This document shows, piece after piece, positions 8,973-18,763 of a stretch of DNA of 64,000 nucleotides (its first letter is position 1; each line of letters opens with the position of its first letter). The notes below the pieces were generated by a model that was not told the DNA's origin, searched no databases, and saw only the letters and a list, made by a program, of their open reading frames with translations. A program made the translations under genes and the position numbers. Origin of the DNA: Alphaproteobacteria bacterium (GTDB lineage Bacteria; Pseudomonadota; Alphaproteobacteria; Micropepsales; Micropepsaceae); assembly GCA_021325375.1 (NCBI GenBank), contig JAJPHG010000019.1, positions 1-64,000 on the forward strand, given 5' to 3'.

Positions 8973-10133
8973 GTGCGTCTGATCGGTCATCTGCCGGGCG
9001 ATTGGCAGGAGGCGATGTTGCTTGGCCGCCTCCAATCGGCCGAAGGGCCGACGCCCGTCCTGGTGAAGGACGGCCGCGTTCTCGATGTATCCGCGCAGGC
9101 GCCGACCTCGGCGGAAGTGCTCAGGTTGTGGGGGGAAGGCGTACGGCCGCCCGGTCGTGATCTGGGTGCACTGGAAGATATGGATTTCGCGTGCGCCTGG
9201 GAGGACGCGGATGCTCCCCTGAAGCTTCTCGCGCCGATCGATCTGCAGTGCATCAAGGCGGCGGGCGTGACCTTCGCAGTCTCGGCGATCGAGCGGGTCA
9301 TCGAGGAGCGGGCTCGCGGCGAGCCCGCGCGCGCCGATGAGATTCGTGCAGGTCTGCGCGAACGGGTCGGCGCGGACATCCGCGCTGTCAGGCCGGGATC
9401 GGAAGAGGCCAAGCGGCTGAAGGCTGCGCTCATCGCCGATGGTCTGTGGTCGCAATATCTGGAAGTGGCCATCGGTCCGGACGCGGAAATCTTCACCAAG
9501 TCGCCGGTGCTGTCGTCGGTGGGTTGGGGCGAATGGATCGGCATCCGCTCGGATTCGGCCTGGAACAATCCCGAGCCGGAGATCGTGATCGCCTGCGACC
9601 GCAAGGGTCGCGCGCTCGGAGCCGCGCTCGGCAACGACGTCAATCTGCGCGATATCGAAGGGCGTAGCGCGCTGCTGCTCGGTAAGGCCAAGGACAACAA
9701 TGCCTCGTGCGCCATTGGGCCTTTCATCCGCCTGTTCGACGACACGTTCGCGATGGACGACGTGCGCATGGCCGAGATCGTTCTCGAAGTCCTGGGCGAG
9801 GACAATTTCCGCCTCGAGGGCAGGAGTTCGATGAGCCTCATAAGCCGCGATCCGCTCGACCTGGTGGGCCAGACGCTCGGCAGGCATCATCAGTACCCGG
9901 ACGGCTTCGTGCTGTTCCTAGGTACGATGTTCGCCCCGATCGAGGATCGCGGCGCACCAGGCGCCGGGTTCACGCATAAGACGGGCGATATCGTGCGCGT
10001 CGCGTCCGACAGGCTCGGAACGCTCGAAAACAGGGTCGCCTATTGCGAGGATGCGCCGGCGTGGCGCTTCGGGATTTCGGATCTCATGGCCAATCTCGCG
10101 AGCCGCGGGCTTCTGGGAGGCGCCGCCGCATGA
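8973..10133 (+). CDS. Fumarylacetoacetate hydrolase family protein, XylX-like (2-keto-3-deoxy-sugar-acid dehydratase)
   Basis: FTKSPVLSSVGWGEWIGIRSDSAWNNPEPEIVIACDRKGRALGAALGNDVNLRDIEGRSALLLGKAKDNNASCAIGPFIRLFDD is FAH-family. GTG at 8973 preferred as start. Confidence 0.85.
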   Translation: MRLIGHLPGDWQEAMLLGRLQSAEGPTPVLVKDGRVLDVSAQAPTSAEVLRLWGEGVRPPGRDLGALEDMDFACAWEDADAPLKLLAPIDLQCIKAAGVTFAVSAIERVIEERARGEPARADEIRAGLRERVGADIRAVRPGSEEAKRLKAALIADGLWSQYLEVAIGPDAEIFTKSPVLSSVGWGEWIGIRSDSAWNNPEPEIVIACDRKGRALGAALGNDVNLRDIEGRSALLLGKAKDNNASCAIGPFIRLFDDTFAMDDVRMAEIVLEVLGEDNFRLEGRSSMSLISRDPLDLVGQTLGRHHQYPDGFVLFLGTMFAPIEDRGAPGAGFTHKTGDIVRVASDRLGTLENRVAYCEDAPAWRFGISDLMANLASRGLLGGAAA

Positions 10134-10176
10134 GCCGGACGAAATCGCCACAGCATGCAATCAGCGGCAAGTGGGC

Positions 10177-10944
10177 ATGACGATGCAGCACGCAACGTAC
10201 AGCTGTCTGCGCGGAAAGCGCATCGTGATCACCGGCGGGGGCTCGGGCATCGGGGCTGCGTTCGTCGAGGCGTTCGCGCGTCAGGGCTCGCAGGTGATTT
10301 TTCTAGACATCGCCGACAACGAGTCGCGCTCTCTGGAACGGAAGCTGTCCTCGATCACGCCCACGCCGCGGTTCATGCACTGCGACCTGCGCGATGTGCA
10401 TGCGATCGAGAGCACCTTCGCCCAGATCACGGACAAGTTCGGCCCCGTCGAGGTGCTGGTGAACAACGCCGCCAACGACGACCGGCACGCGCTGGACAAG
10501 GTGACGGCGGAATATTGGGACGAGCGCATCGCGACCAATCTGCGCCACGTTTTCTTCTGCACCCAGGCGGTAATGCCGGCGATGAAAGCGGCGGGCAGGG
10601 GGATCATCCTCAACATGGGCTCGGTATCGTGGCACCTCGCGCTCGCCGACCTCACCGTCTACCAGACGGCGAAGGCCGGCATCGAGGGCCTCACGCGCGC
10701 GCTCGCCCGCGATCTGGGAGTTCACGGAATCCGGGTCGCATGCATCGTGCCCGGCGGAGTGCGTACGCCGCGCCAGACGCGGCTGTGGCACACGCCCGAG
10801 GAAGAGGCGCGCATCCTCGAGCAGCAATGCCTCAAGACGCGGGTCGAGCCGGAAGACGTAGCCGCCATGGCGCTGTTCCTCGCCTCCGATGGCGCGCGCA
10901 TGTGCACCGGACATGAATATTTCGTCGATGCCGGCTGGCGCTGA
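10177..10944 (+). CDS. SDR-family oxidoreductase, XylB-like sugar dehydrogenase
   Basis: GKRIVITGGGSGIGAAFVEAF, NNAAND, YQTAKAGIEGLTRALARDLG; terminal DAGWR. Confidence 0.88.
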   Translation: MTMQHATYSCLRGKRIVITGGGSGIGAAFVEAFARQGSQVIFLDIADNESRSLERKLSSITPTPRFMHCDLRDVHAIESTFAQITDKFGPVEVLVNNAANDDRHALDKVTAEYWDERIATNLRHVFFCTQAVMPAMKAAGRGIILNMGSVSWHLALADLTVYQTAKAGIEGLTRALARDLGVHGIRVACIVPGGVRTPRQTRLWHTPEEEARILEQQCLKTRVEPEDVAAMALFLASDGARMCTGHEYFVDAGWR

Positions 10945-10956
10945 CATGCTGCCGCG

Positions 10957-12741
10957 ATGACCCAGGAGCGCAAGCCCAAGCGGCCGTTCCGCTCGCGCGA
11001 ATGGTTCGACAATCCTGCCCGCATCGACATGACGGCCCTCTATCTCGAGCGCTTCATGAACTACGGCATGACGGCGGACGAGTTCCGCTCCGGCAGGCCC
11101 ATCATCGGCATTGCCCAGTCCGGCAGCGACATCAATCCCTGCAACCGCATCCACCTGGAGACCGTCAAGCGCGCGAAGGATGGCGTGCGCGACGCAGGCG
11201 GGGTGCCGCTGGAATTTCCCACTCATCCCATCTTCGAGGAGTGCCGGCGTCCGACCGCAGCCATCGACCGCAATCTTGCCTATCTCGGCCTCGTCGAGAT
11301 CCTTCATGGCTATCCGCTCGACGCCGTCGTGCTGACGACGGGTTGCGACAAGACGGCGCCGGCGGCGATCATGGCCGCCGCCACCGTCGATATTCCCGCC
11401 ATCGTACTTTCCGGCGGCCCGATGCTCGACGGACATTTCGAGGGCGAGCTGGTCGGCTCGGGCTCGGTGATCTGGAAGAACCGGCGGCGCCTCAGCATGG
11501 GCGAGATCGATGAAGACGCGTTCATCGAGGCTGCGGTCGCGGCGGCGCCCTCGCTCGGGCACTGCAATACTATGGGGACCGCGTCGACGATGAACGCGGT
11601 TGCCGAAGCGCTGGGACTGTCGCTGCCCGGGTGCTCGGCCATTCCCGCGCCTTATCGCGAGCGCGGGCAGATGGCCTATGAAACCGGCCGGCGCATCGTC
11701 GCGATGGCCTATGAGGATCTGAGACCGTCGCAAATTCTCAACCCTGCGTCCCTTCGAAACGCCATCGCCGTCATCGCGGCGATCGGCGGCTCCACCAATG
11801 CCCAGCCGCATCTGAACGCGATCGCCCGTCACGCCGGTTTCGAGCTTGCGCCGCGGGATTGGGTCGGGTACGGCCGCGACGTCCCGCTGCTGGTGAACAT
11901 GCAGCCGGCGGGAAAATATCTGGGCGAGCGCTTCCATCGCGCCGGCGGCGTCCCTGCCGTCATGCACGAATTGCTGCGCGCGGGAAGGATCGACGGAACC
12001 GCGTTGACCGTTACCGGAATGAGCGTGGCCGACACCCTCGAAGGCCGCGCCAGCAAGGACCGCGAGATGATCGCCGCCTATGAGGCGCCGCTGCAGGAGC
12101 GTGCCGGCTTCATGGTCCTAAGCGGCAATCTGTTCGATTTCGCCATCATGAAGGCGAGCGTGATCTCGCAGGAGTTCCGTGCGCGTTATCTCTCGCGCCC
12201 CGGCCGCGAGAACGTGTTCGAGGGGCGCGCTGTCGTCTTCGACGGTTCGGAGGACTATCACGCGCGCATCAACGATCCGGCGCTCGGAATCGACGCGCAA
12301 TCCATCCTCGTCATGCGCTCATCGGGACCCGTCGGCTGGCCCGGCTCGGCCGAGGTCGTGAACATGCAGCCACCGGACGCGCTGTTGAAACAAGGGATCG
12401 CCAGCCTGCCAACCATAGGCGACGGCCGGCAATCCGGAACCTCGGACAGCCCGTCGATCCTGAACGCGTCGCCGGAAAGCGCGATCGGCGGCGGCCTCTC
12501 GTGGCTCAGGACCGGCGACATCATCCGGATCGACCTGAATGAAGGACGCTGCGACGCATTGGTGCCTGACGACGAGATCGCGCGGCGCAAGCGCGGGGCA
12601 CCCCTTGCGATCCCGGAAAGCCAGACACCCTGGCAGGAGCTGTTCCGCGCGACGACGGGCCAGCTCGATACCGGCGCGGTCATGGAGATGGCGGTGAAGT
12701 ACCGCGCCGTGGCGCGCAAGACGCCCCGGCACAATCATTGA
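10957..12741 (+). CDS. IlvD/Edd-family dehydratase, D-xylonate dehydratase-like
   Basis: IGIAQSGSDINPCNRIH, TTGCDKTAPAAIMAAATVDIPAIVLSGGPM, GHCNTMGTASTMNAVAEALGLSLPG: Fe-S dehydratase signatures. Confidence 0.92.
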   Translation: MTQERKPKRPFRSREWFDNPARIDMTALYLERFMNYGMTADEFRSGRPIIGIAQSGSDINPCNRIHLETVKRAKDGVRDAGGVPLEFPTHPIFEECRRPTAAIDRNLAYLGLVEILHGYPLDAVVLTTGCDKTAPAAIMAAATVDIPAIVLSGGPMLDGHFEGELVGSGSVIWKNRRRLSMGEIDEDAFIEAAVAAAPSLGHCNTMGTASTMNAVAEALGLSLPGCSAIPAPYRERGQMAYETGRRIVAMAYEDLRPSQILNPASLRNAIAVIAAIGGSTNAQPHLNAIARHAGFELAPRDWVGYGRDVPLLVNMQPAGKYLGERFHRAGGVPAVMHELLRAGRIDGTALTVTGMSVADTLEGRASKDREMIAAYEAPLQERAGFMVLSGNLFDFAIMKASVISQEFRARYLSRPGRENVFEGRAVVFDGSEDYHARINDPALGIDAQSILVMRSSGPVGWPGSAEVVNMQPPDALLKQGIASLPTIGDGRQSGTSDSPSILNASPESAIGGGLSWLRTGDIIRIDLNEGRCDALVPDDEIARRKRGAPLAIPESQTPWQELFRATTGQLDTGAVMEMAVKYRAVARKTPRHNH

Positions 12742-12787
12742 CGGTGCCGTGGCGCCTTGTAGTGTCCCGGTTCGGCCGCTTGCGCAT

Positions 12788-12801
12788 TGGTAGCGCTACC
12801 A
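12788..12801. promoter_or_regulatory. LacI-type operator TGGTAGCGCTACCA (perfect palindrome)
   Basis: 14-bp perfect dyad upstream of the MFS/GH3 pair. Confidence 0.8.
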
Positions 12802-12889
12802 TTAGGGTCGGGGAGCCGGAGGACGAGACCGCAGAGTCCTCAACTCCGGTCGAGGAAATCGCTGAAGCTTCGGCACACCGGGGGGCCTG

Positions 12890-14332
12890 ATGGCGAAAGC
12901 CAATTACGCGCTTGTCACCGCATTGACCTTGAGCGCGACGCTCGGGGGATTGCTGTTCGGCTACGATACCGCCGTCATCTCCGGCGCGGTCAATGCGATC
13001 GACGTGAATTTCATCGATCCGCGCGGCCTCGCCGAGGGCGCGCGCAACTGGCTGTCCGGTTTCACCATCGGCTGCGCGCTGCTCGGCTGCGTGATGGGTG
13101 CCGCGCTCGCCGGACCGCTTTCGACCGGGATCGGGCGCAAGGGCGGATTGTTCATCGCGGCGCTGCTGTTCTTCATCTCGTCCCTCGGCTCCGCGTTTCC
13201 GGAAGTCTTGTGGGGCGCGTTTGGCGCGCGCGGCGCGGACGCGCTGTGGCCCTTCATCGGCTACCGCCTGATGGGCGGCGTCGCGATCGGCATGGCTTCG
13301 ATGCTGGCGCCGATGTATATCGCCGAAATCGCGCCCGCGAAATCGCGCGGCCTGTTCGTGACGATGCAGCAGATCGCGATCGTGGGCGGCATCAATCTCG
13401 TCTACTATGTGAACTACCTCATCCAGACGCGCGGCGACCATGCATGGCTGATGTCCACGGGCTGGCGCTACATGCTCGCCTCCGCGGCGTTGCCGGCCGC
13501 CCTGCTGCTGGTCTGCATGCTGCTGGTGCCCGACACGCCGCGCTACCTGGTGATGAAGGGGCGCATCGACGAGGCTTTGAAGCTGCTTCAGCGCCTGGGC
13601 GGCGACGATCCGGCCACCACGCTGAAGGAGATCGAGGGCACGCTCGTGGTGCGCAACGAGCGCATCATGAAGTTCGGTGGGCTGGTTCTTTTCGTCGGCA
13701 TCATGCTTTCGGTGTTCCAGCAAATCGTCGGCATCAACGCCGTGCTGTACTACGCGCCGCTGATGTTCGAGAACATGGGCGCATCCACCGATTCCGCCTT
13801 CCTCCAGGCCGTCATCGTCGGGGCCGCCAACACCATCTTCACGCTGGTCGCGTTCTTCACCGTCGACATACTCGGCCGCAAGCCGCTGCTCGTCATCGGC
13901 GCGCTGATCATGGGGGCTGCGATGATCACGCTGGGTGTCCTGTTCGACCGGCACGCGGTCGGGTTTTGGGCGGTCGTCGCGGTCGTCGTCTATATCGCGG
14001 GCTTCGCCCTGTCCTGGGGCCCGGTGGTCTGGGTGCTGCTCGCCGAGATCTTCCCGAACTCGATCAAGGGCAAGGCGATGTCGCTCGCGGTGGCCGCGCA
14101 GTGGATCTCGAATTTCCTCGTGACCCAGACCTTCAAGGTGCTGGATGGCAGCACGGCGCTCAACACCATGTTCAATCACGGTCTGGCCTATTTCCTCTAC
14201 GGCGGCGCGAGCATCCTGGCGGCGCTGTTCGTGATCCGCTACGTGCCCGAGACCAAGGGGCACAGCCTCGAAGCCATCCAGCTTCTGTGGCAGGGCGGCC
14301 GCGCGGCCTGGGCGAAGAAAGCGGCGCCGTGA
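12890..14332 (+). CDS. MFS sugar porter (XylE-like)
   Basis: TLGGLLFGYDTAVISGAVNAI, PDTPRYLVMKGR, FQQIVGINAVLYYAPLMFENMG, VPETKGHSLE motifs. Confidence 0.93.
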   Translation: MAKANYALVTALTLSATLGGLLFGYDTAVISGAVNAIDVNFIDPRGLAEGARNWLSGFTIGCALLGCVMGAALAGPLSTGIGRKGGLFIAALLFFISSLGSAFPEVLWGAFGARGADALWPFIGYRLMGGVAIGMASMLAPMYIAEIAPAKSRGLFVTMQQIAIVGGINLVYYVNYLIQTRGDHAWLMSTGWRYMLASAALPAALLLVCMLLVPDTPRYLVMKGRIDEALKLLQRLGGDDPATTLKEIEGTLVVRNERIMKFGGLVLFVGIMLSVFQQIVGINAVLYYAPLMFENMGASTDSAFLQAVIVGAANTIFTLVAFFTVDILGRKPLLVIGALIMGAAMITLGVLFDRHAVGFWAVVAVVVYIAGFALSWGPVVWVLLAEIFPNSIKGKAMSLAVAAQWISNFLVTQTFKVLDGSTALNTMFNHGLAYFLYGGASILAALFVIRYVPETKGHSLEAIQLLWQGGRAAWAKKAAP

Positions 14333-16749
14333 CGTCTCCTGTGACGCGGAATGTTTCCATCCTGGCTGTCGCGCTGGCGCTTTCGGCGTGTTCGTCGCTG
14401 AACCTCGTCTCGGAAAAGCCCGAGGCTGCGGCGCTGGACGCGACCGGCGCGGTGATCCACCCCGCGCTCTGGCCGACGGGGCATAGTGGCGTCGCCGCCG
14501 ACGCGAAAGTCGATGCCCAAGTCGCGGACCTTCTCGCGAAGATGAGCGTCGAGGATAAGGTCGGGCAGATCATCCAGCCGGACATCAATTCCATCACCGT
14601 GGACGACGTGCGAAAATACCGCTTCGGCTCGATCCTGAACGGCGGCAATTCGGGACCGGGCGGGAACGACCGCGCGCTCGCACCCGAATGGCTGAAGGCG
14701 GCGGATGCGTTCTGGGCGGCCGAGATGGACGCGCCCGAGGGCCGTCCCGCGATCCCGCTCATCTGGGGATCGGACGCGGTTCACGGCAATTCCAACATCA
14801 TCGGCGCGACCGTCTTTCCGCACAATATCGGATTGGGCGCGATGCGCGATCCGGACCTCATGCGCGAGATCGGCGCGGTGACGGCGAAGGAATTGCGCGT
14901 CATTGGCGGCGACTGGACCTTCGCGCCGACCATCGCGGTGGTGCGCGACGACCGCTGGGGCCGTACTTACGAGGGCTATTCCGAAGACCCGCGCATCGTG
15001 AAGGACTACGCCTCCGCCATTGTCGAAGGCATCCAGGGCAGGCCCGGTGACGCCGATTTCATGGCCGGCGCGCATGTCATGGCGACGGCCAAGCACTTCC
15101 TGGGCGACGGCGGCACCGACGGCGGCGTCGATCAGGGCGACAACGTCTATGGCGAGGAAGGCCTGCGCAACGTCTTTGCGCCGCCCTACGAGTCCGCGAT
15201 CGCCGCGGGCGTGCAGACCGTGATGGCGTCCTACTCGACCTGGCGCGGCCAGAAGATGCATGGCAACCATGCGCTGCTCAGCGACGTGCTGGTCGGGCGC
15301 CTCGGATTCAACGGCTTCGTCGTCGGCGATTGGAACGGCTATGCGCAATTGCCGGGCTGCTCGAAAGAGAGTTGTCCGCAGGCGCTGCTTGCCGGCATCG
15401 ACATGTACATGGCGCCCGACGGTTGGAAGGCGCTCTACGCGAATACATTGGCGCAGGTGAAGTCCGGTGAGATTCCGATGGTGCGGCTGGACGAGGCGGT
15501 GACGCGCATCCTGCGCGTGAAGCTGCGTGCCGGCGTGTTGGGGGAGCCGAAGCCGTCCGCACGGGCTTATGCGGGGCAGTGGGATCTGCTGGGCGCGCCG
15601 GAGCATCGCGCGGTCGCACGTCGTGCGGTGCGTGAATCGCTGGTGCTGCTCAAGAACGAGAACCGAATCCTGCCGCTGCCGCCGAAGCTGAATGTGCTCG
15701 TCGCCGGCGATGGGGCCGACAATCTCCCCAAGCAGAGCGGTGGCTGGACGATCTCGTGGCAGGGCGACGGCAACAGCCGAGCCGATTTCCCAAACGGCTC
15801 GACGATCTTCGAAGGCATCCGTGATGCGGTGAGCGCAGCGGGCGGAACGGCAACGCTGAGCGTGGACGGCAGCGCAGCGGCAAAGCCGGACGTGGCCATC
15901 GTCGTGTTCGGCGAGAATCCGTATGCGGAGTTCCAGGGCGACCGCGCGAATGTCGACTACCAGTCCGGCAACCGGCGTGACCTGAAGCTGCTCCAGGAGC
16001 TTAAAGCGCGCGGGATTCCCGTGGTGTCCGTCTTTCTTTCGGGCCGGCCGCTTTATGTGAGCCCCGAGATCAACGCGTCCGACGCATTCGTTTCCGCGTG
16101 GCTTCCGGGCTCGGAAGGCGCGGGCGTCGCCGACATGCTGTTCAAGAAGGCGGACGGCACGATTGCCTATGATTTTCACGGCCGTCTCTCTTATTCCTGG
16201 CCGCGCGCACCGGAGCAGACGCCACTCAATGTGGGGACGGAGCCTTACTATCCGCTGTTCGCCTATGGCGACGGCATGGACTACGCCCATCCCAGGAATA
16301 TCGGGATCATTCCGGAGGCGCCGGAGCTCCAGGCCTCGATCGCCAATACCGACCGCTATGTCGAGGGCGGCCAAGCGCTCGCGCCGTGGAAGCTTGCCGC
16401 CACGCGGGACGCGATCACCGTCACCGGGCCCAAGATCAATCTCACGCGCAACACCGACGGCGACATGGCTCTGGTCGTAACGTTGCATGTGGGCAAGACG
16501 CCCACGGCGCCTACCTCGCTGGGCGTAGCCGGCGGCGTGGTGGACGTGACAGAGATGCTGCGCAGCGCGGGCGTTACCGCGACCGTCGCGGTGAGGCTCT
16601 CCTGCTTCCGCGCGGCCGGGGCCGACATGCGCGCCGTCGATACGCCGCTTCTGCTTTCGTCGCGCGGCGGGGTTACGGCGACGATCGTGTCGGCGGGGCT
16701 TTCACCGGGCGTGGGGGCGCCCGTCTGTCCGCCCGCGCCGCAGACGTGA
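14329..16749 (+). CDS. Glycoside hydrolase family 3, beta-glucosidase-like, lipoprotein-type signal
   Basis: KMSVEDKVGQIIQPDINS, DRWGRTYEGYSEDP, ATAKHFLGDGGTDGGVDQGDN, GFVVGDWNG nucleophile region. GTG start overlaps the preceding stop (GTGA). Confidence 0.92.
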   Translation: MTSPVTRNVSILAVALALSACSSLNLVSEKPEAAALDATGAVIHPALWPTGHSGVAADAKVDAQVADLLAKMSVEDKVGQIIQPDINSITVDDVRKYRFGSILNGGNSGPGGNDRALAPEWLKAADAFWAAEMDAPEGRPAIPLIWGSDAVHGNSNIIGATVFPHNIGLGAMRDPDLMREIGAVTAKELRVIGGDWTFAPTIAVVRDDRWGRTYEGYSEDPRIVKDYASAIVEGIQGRPGDADFMAGAHVMATAKHFLGDGGTDGGVDQGDNVYGEEGLRNVFAPPYESAIAAGVQTVMASYSTWRGQKMHGNHALLSDVLVGRLGFNGFVVGDWNGYAQLPGCSKESCPQALLAGIDMYMAPDGWKALYANTLAQVKSGEIPMVRLDEAVTRILRVKLRAGVLGEPKPSARAYAGQWDLLGAPEHRAVARRAVRESLVLLKNENRILPLPPKLNVLVAGDGADNLPKQSGGWTISWQGDGNSRADFPNGSTIFEGIRDAVSAAGGTATLSVDGSAAAKPDVAIVVFGENPYAEFQGDRANVDYQSGNRRDLKLLQELKARGIPVVSVFLSGRPLYVSPEINASDAFVSAWLPGSEGAGVADMLFKKADGTIAYDFHGRLSYSWPRAPEQTPLNVGTEPYYPLFAYGDGMDYAHPRNIGIIPEAPELQASIANTDRYVEGGQALAPWKLAATRDAITVTGPKINLTRNTDGDMALVVTLHVGKTPTAPTSLGVAGGVVDVTEMLRSAGVTATVAVRLSCFRAAGADMRAVDTPLLLSSRGGVTATIVSAGLSPGVGAPVCPPAPQT

Positions 16750-18682
16750 CCGCCATCTCGAACGGCACCGCCGGCAGCGCCGCCGGATTGTAGAGATTGC
16801 ACACCGGGCTGTCGGCCCAGCAGAAGCGTACACGCGCGGGGAGGATTCCTTTCGGCGCGTCGAGCACGACGCTGTCCTTCGCGACATGTGCTTGCGCATA
16901 GTCGCAGCGCTTCGCGTCGCAGAGCTGGAACCCGATGGGCCGCCGATCCCCATAGACCACGAGCGGCGTGTTGGAGAAAGCGACGACGACCTGCTTGCCC
17001 TTGCGGGTTGCGCTCGCGGGCATCGGTCCGGAATCGACGACGGTCGCACCGTAGATCAGCCGTTCGGCGTTGAGGGCGAGGCGCCGTCCCAGCTCCTGCT
17101 TGTTGGTGGGATGGATGTCGTAACGGTCGCCTATGTCGACGGTAACGGCGAGCGCGGCAAGGCGGTCGGCGGCGACCGCCTTGCGCTGCGCCTCGCGCAG
17201 ATTGGCCCAGGACGAATCCGCCGGCCCGCCGGCCGCGTCGCCGAAATCGGGAAGCTGCGCGATCAGGAAGGGCAGGCCGGGCTCGTCGAACGCGCCGCGC
17301 CAATCGGCCATCAGCCCGCCGAGCAGGCGCGTATATTCCTCGGGTTCGGCCACGTTCGCCTCGCCCTGATACCAGAGCACGCCGCGCAACTGATAAGGCG
17401 CGATGGGCGCGATCATGCCGTTGTACAGCAGCGTCGTTCCGGTCGCGTCCGACCATGGCGCATGCGGCGCCGCGCGCGTCTCGATCAGCGGCGCGGCGAT
17501 CCTGTAGCGCCAGCGTTCGGGGAGCTGCAGCGTCTCGCCGCCGGAGAATTTCAGTGTACGGACGGACGGAGAACCCCACAACCCGCCGCCCCCGCCGGTG
17601 TCCAGCACGCCGACCGCGATGATGTTCGCGCCCGGCTTGAGCGTGCCCACGGGCAGCGCATAGACGCGCGGCTGGTCCCAGCCTTCTGAGCCGCCGAGAT
17701 GGACGCCGTTCACCCAGGTGTCGTCGATGTCGTCGACGGGACCGAGCGACAGTATCGCTGGCTGCGCCGCCTGGACGGGCGTCAGCTCGACGGTCGTGCG
17801 GAACCAGGCGATCCCGTCGAAATTCTTGAACGCGGCGATGCCGGAGCTTTCCCACCAGCCGTTGAGCTTCATCGTGTCCCAATGCGAGTCGTCGAAATCG
17901 GGCGCGCTCCACGTCGGCGAGGCCATGTGGCCGGGATCGTGCGCCATCCACCACGCGTCCATCAGCGTGCGCCATTTCGCGCGCGCCGTGTCGGGCGTCT
18001 TCTGATATTCGGCGAGGATCGCGAGGGTGCGCTCGTAGCCGCCCACCGCGCGCGTGCCGCTGTCGCTGAGCCAGGCCTGGATGGTCGAACCGCCCCAGGA
18101 ACTTTCGATCAGGCCCAAAGGCACATTCACGTCCTTCTGCAACTCCCGTGCGAAAAAGAAGCAGGCAGCCGAGAAATCCTTCACTGTCGCGGGCGAAGCG
18201 GCCGCCCATTTCGCGCCGGCGTCTGTCGTCGCGACGGGGGTAACGCTGCCGGCACGCGCAAGATGGAAAAGGCGGATCGTGTCGTTGGTGGAATTGGCGA
18301 GCTCGGTGTCGGTGTTGGACGCCGCGCGAACCGGCAGCTCCATATTCGACTGGCCGGAGCACAGATACACGTCGCCGACCAGGATGTCGTGCAGCGTCTC
18401 GCTGTTCTTTCCCGATTGCACTGTGAGGTCATAGGGGCCGCCGGCCGCGAGCGGCGCAAGCTCGATGTGCCAGGCTCCGCTCGTGTCCGCAATGGCACTC
18501 GCGGTTTCGCCCGCAAGGGTTGTGCTGACCGTCTGCGACGGCAGTGCCGTGCCCCAGAGGCGGATCGGCTTGCCGCGCTGGAGGACCGCGTGATCCTGGA
18601 ACGGCGGGGCGAGAAGCGCGGCCTGCGCCGGGCCGCACGCCAACAACGCCGCGAATAGCGCTGGCCACAGTCTCTCAAACAT
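16673..18682 (-). CDS. Sialate O-acetylesterase-like (SGNH with beta-sandwich insertion; CE20-like xyloglucan acetylesterase)
   Basis: LVGDVYLCSGQSNMELPV (Gly-Gln-Ser-Asn-Met), IQAWLSDSGT, DIHPTNKQELGRRLAL (SGNH Asp-His). Start ATG at 18682 with signal peptide. Confidence 0.85.
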   Translation of the reverse strand: MFERLWPALFAALLACGPAQAALLAPPFQDHAVLQRGKPIRLWGTALPSQTVSTTLAGETASAIADTSGAWHIELAPLAAGGPYDLTVQSGKNSETLHDILVGDVYLCSGQSNMELPVRAASNTDTELANSTNDTIRLFHLARAGSVTPVATTDAGAKWAAASPATVKDFSAACFFFARELQKDVNVPLGLIESSWGGSTIQAWLSDSGTRAVGGYERTLAILAEYQKTPDTARAKWRTLMDAWWMAHDPGHMASPTWSAPDFDDSHWDTMKLNGWWESSGIAAFKNFDGIAWFRTTVELTPVQAAQPAILSLGPVDDIDDTWVNGVHLGGSEGWDQPRVYALPVGTLKPGANIIAVGVLDTGGGGGLWGSPSVRTLKFSGGETLQLPERWRYRIAAPLIETRAAPHAPWSDATGTTLLYNGMIAPIAPYQLRGVLWYQGEANVAEPEEYTRLLGGLMADWRGAFDEPGLPFLIAQLPDFGDAAGGPADSSWANLREAQRKAVAADRLAALAVTVDIGDRYDIHPTNKQELGRRLALNAERLIYGATVVDSGPMPASATRKGKQVVVAFSNTPLVVYGDRRPIGFQLCDAKRCDYAQAHVAKDSVVLDAPKGILPARVRFCWADSPVCNLYNPAALPAVPFEMAVTSAARADRRAPPRPVKAPPTRSSP

Positions 18683-18706
18683 TCTGTCCCCACCCCGGCT
18701 TGCCAA

Positions 18707-18720
18707 TGGTAGCGCTAACA
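18707..18720. promoter_or_regulatory. LacI-type operator TGGTAGCGCTAACA
   Basis: Between divergent acetylesterase and 18764 genes. Confidence 0.75.
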
Positions 18721-18763
18721 ATCTAGCGTATCGGCGGCCGCAGACAACACCTCGGGGTCGGAT

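Noticed and set aside
12787-14328. N-terminal part of the 1320-aa ORF 12787-16749 as a fused protein
   Set aside because: Out-of-frame overlap with the MFS gene. Only the part from GTG 14329 reads as protein (GH3).
14239-16488. 749-aa antisense ORF over GH3
   Set aside because: Antisense to a confident GH3 gene; composition typical of shadow ORFs.
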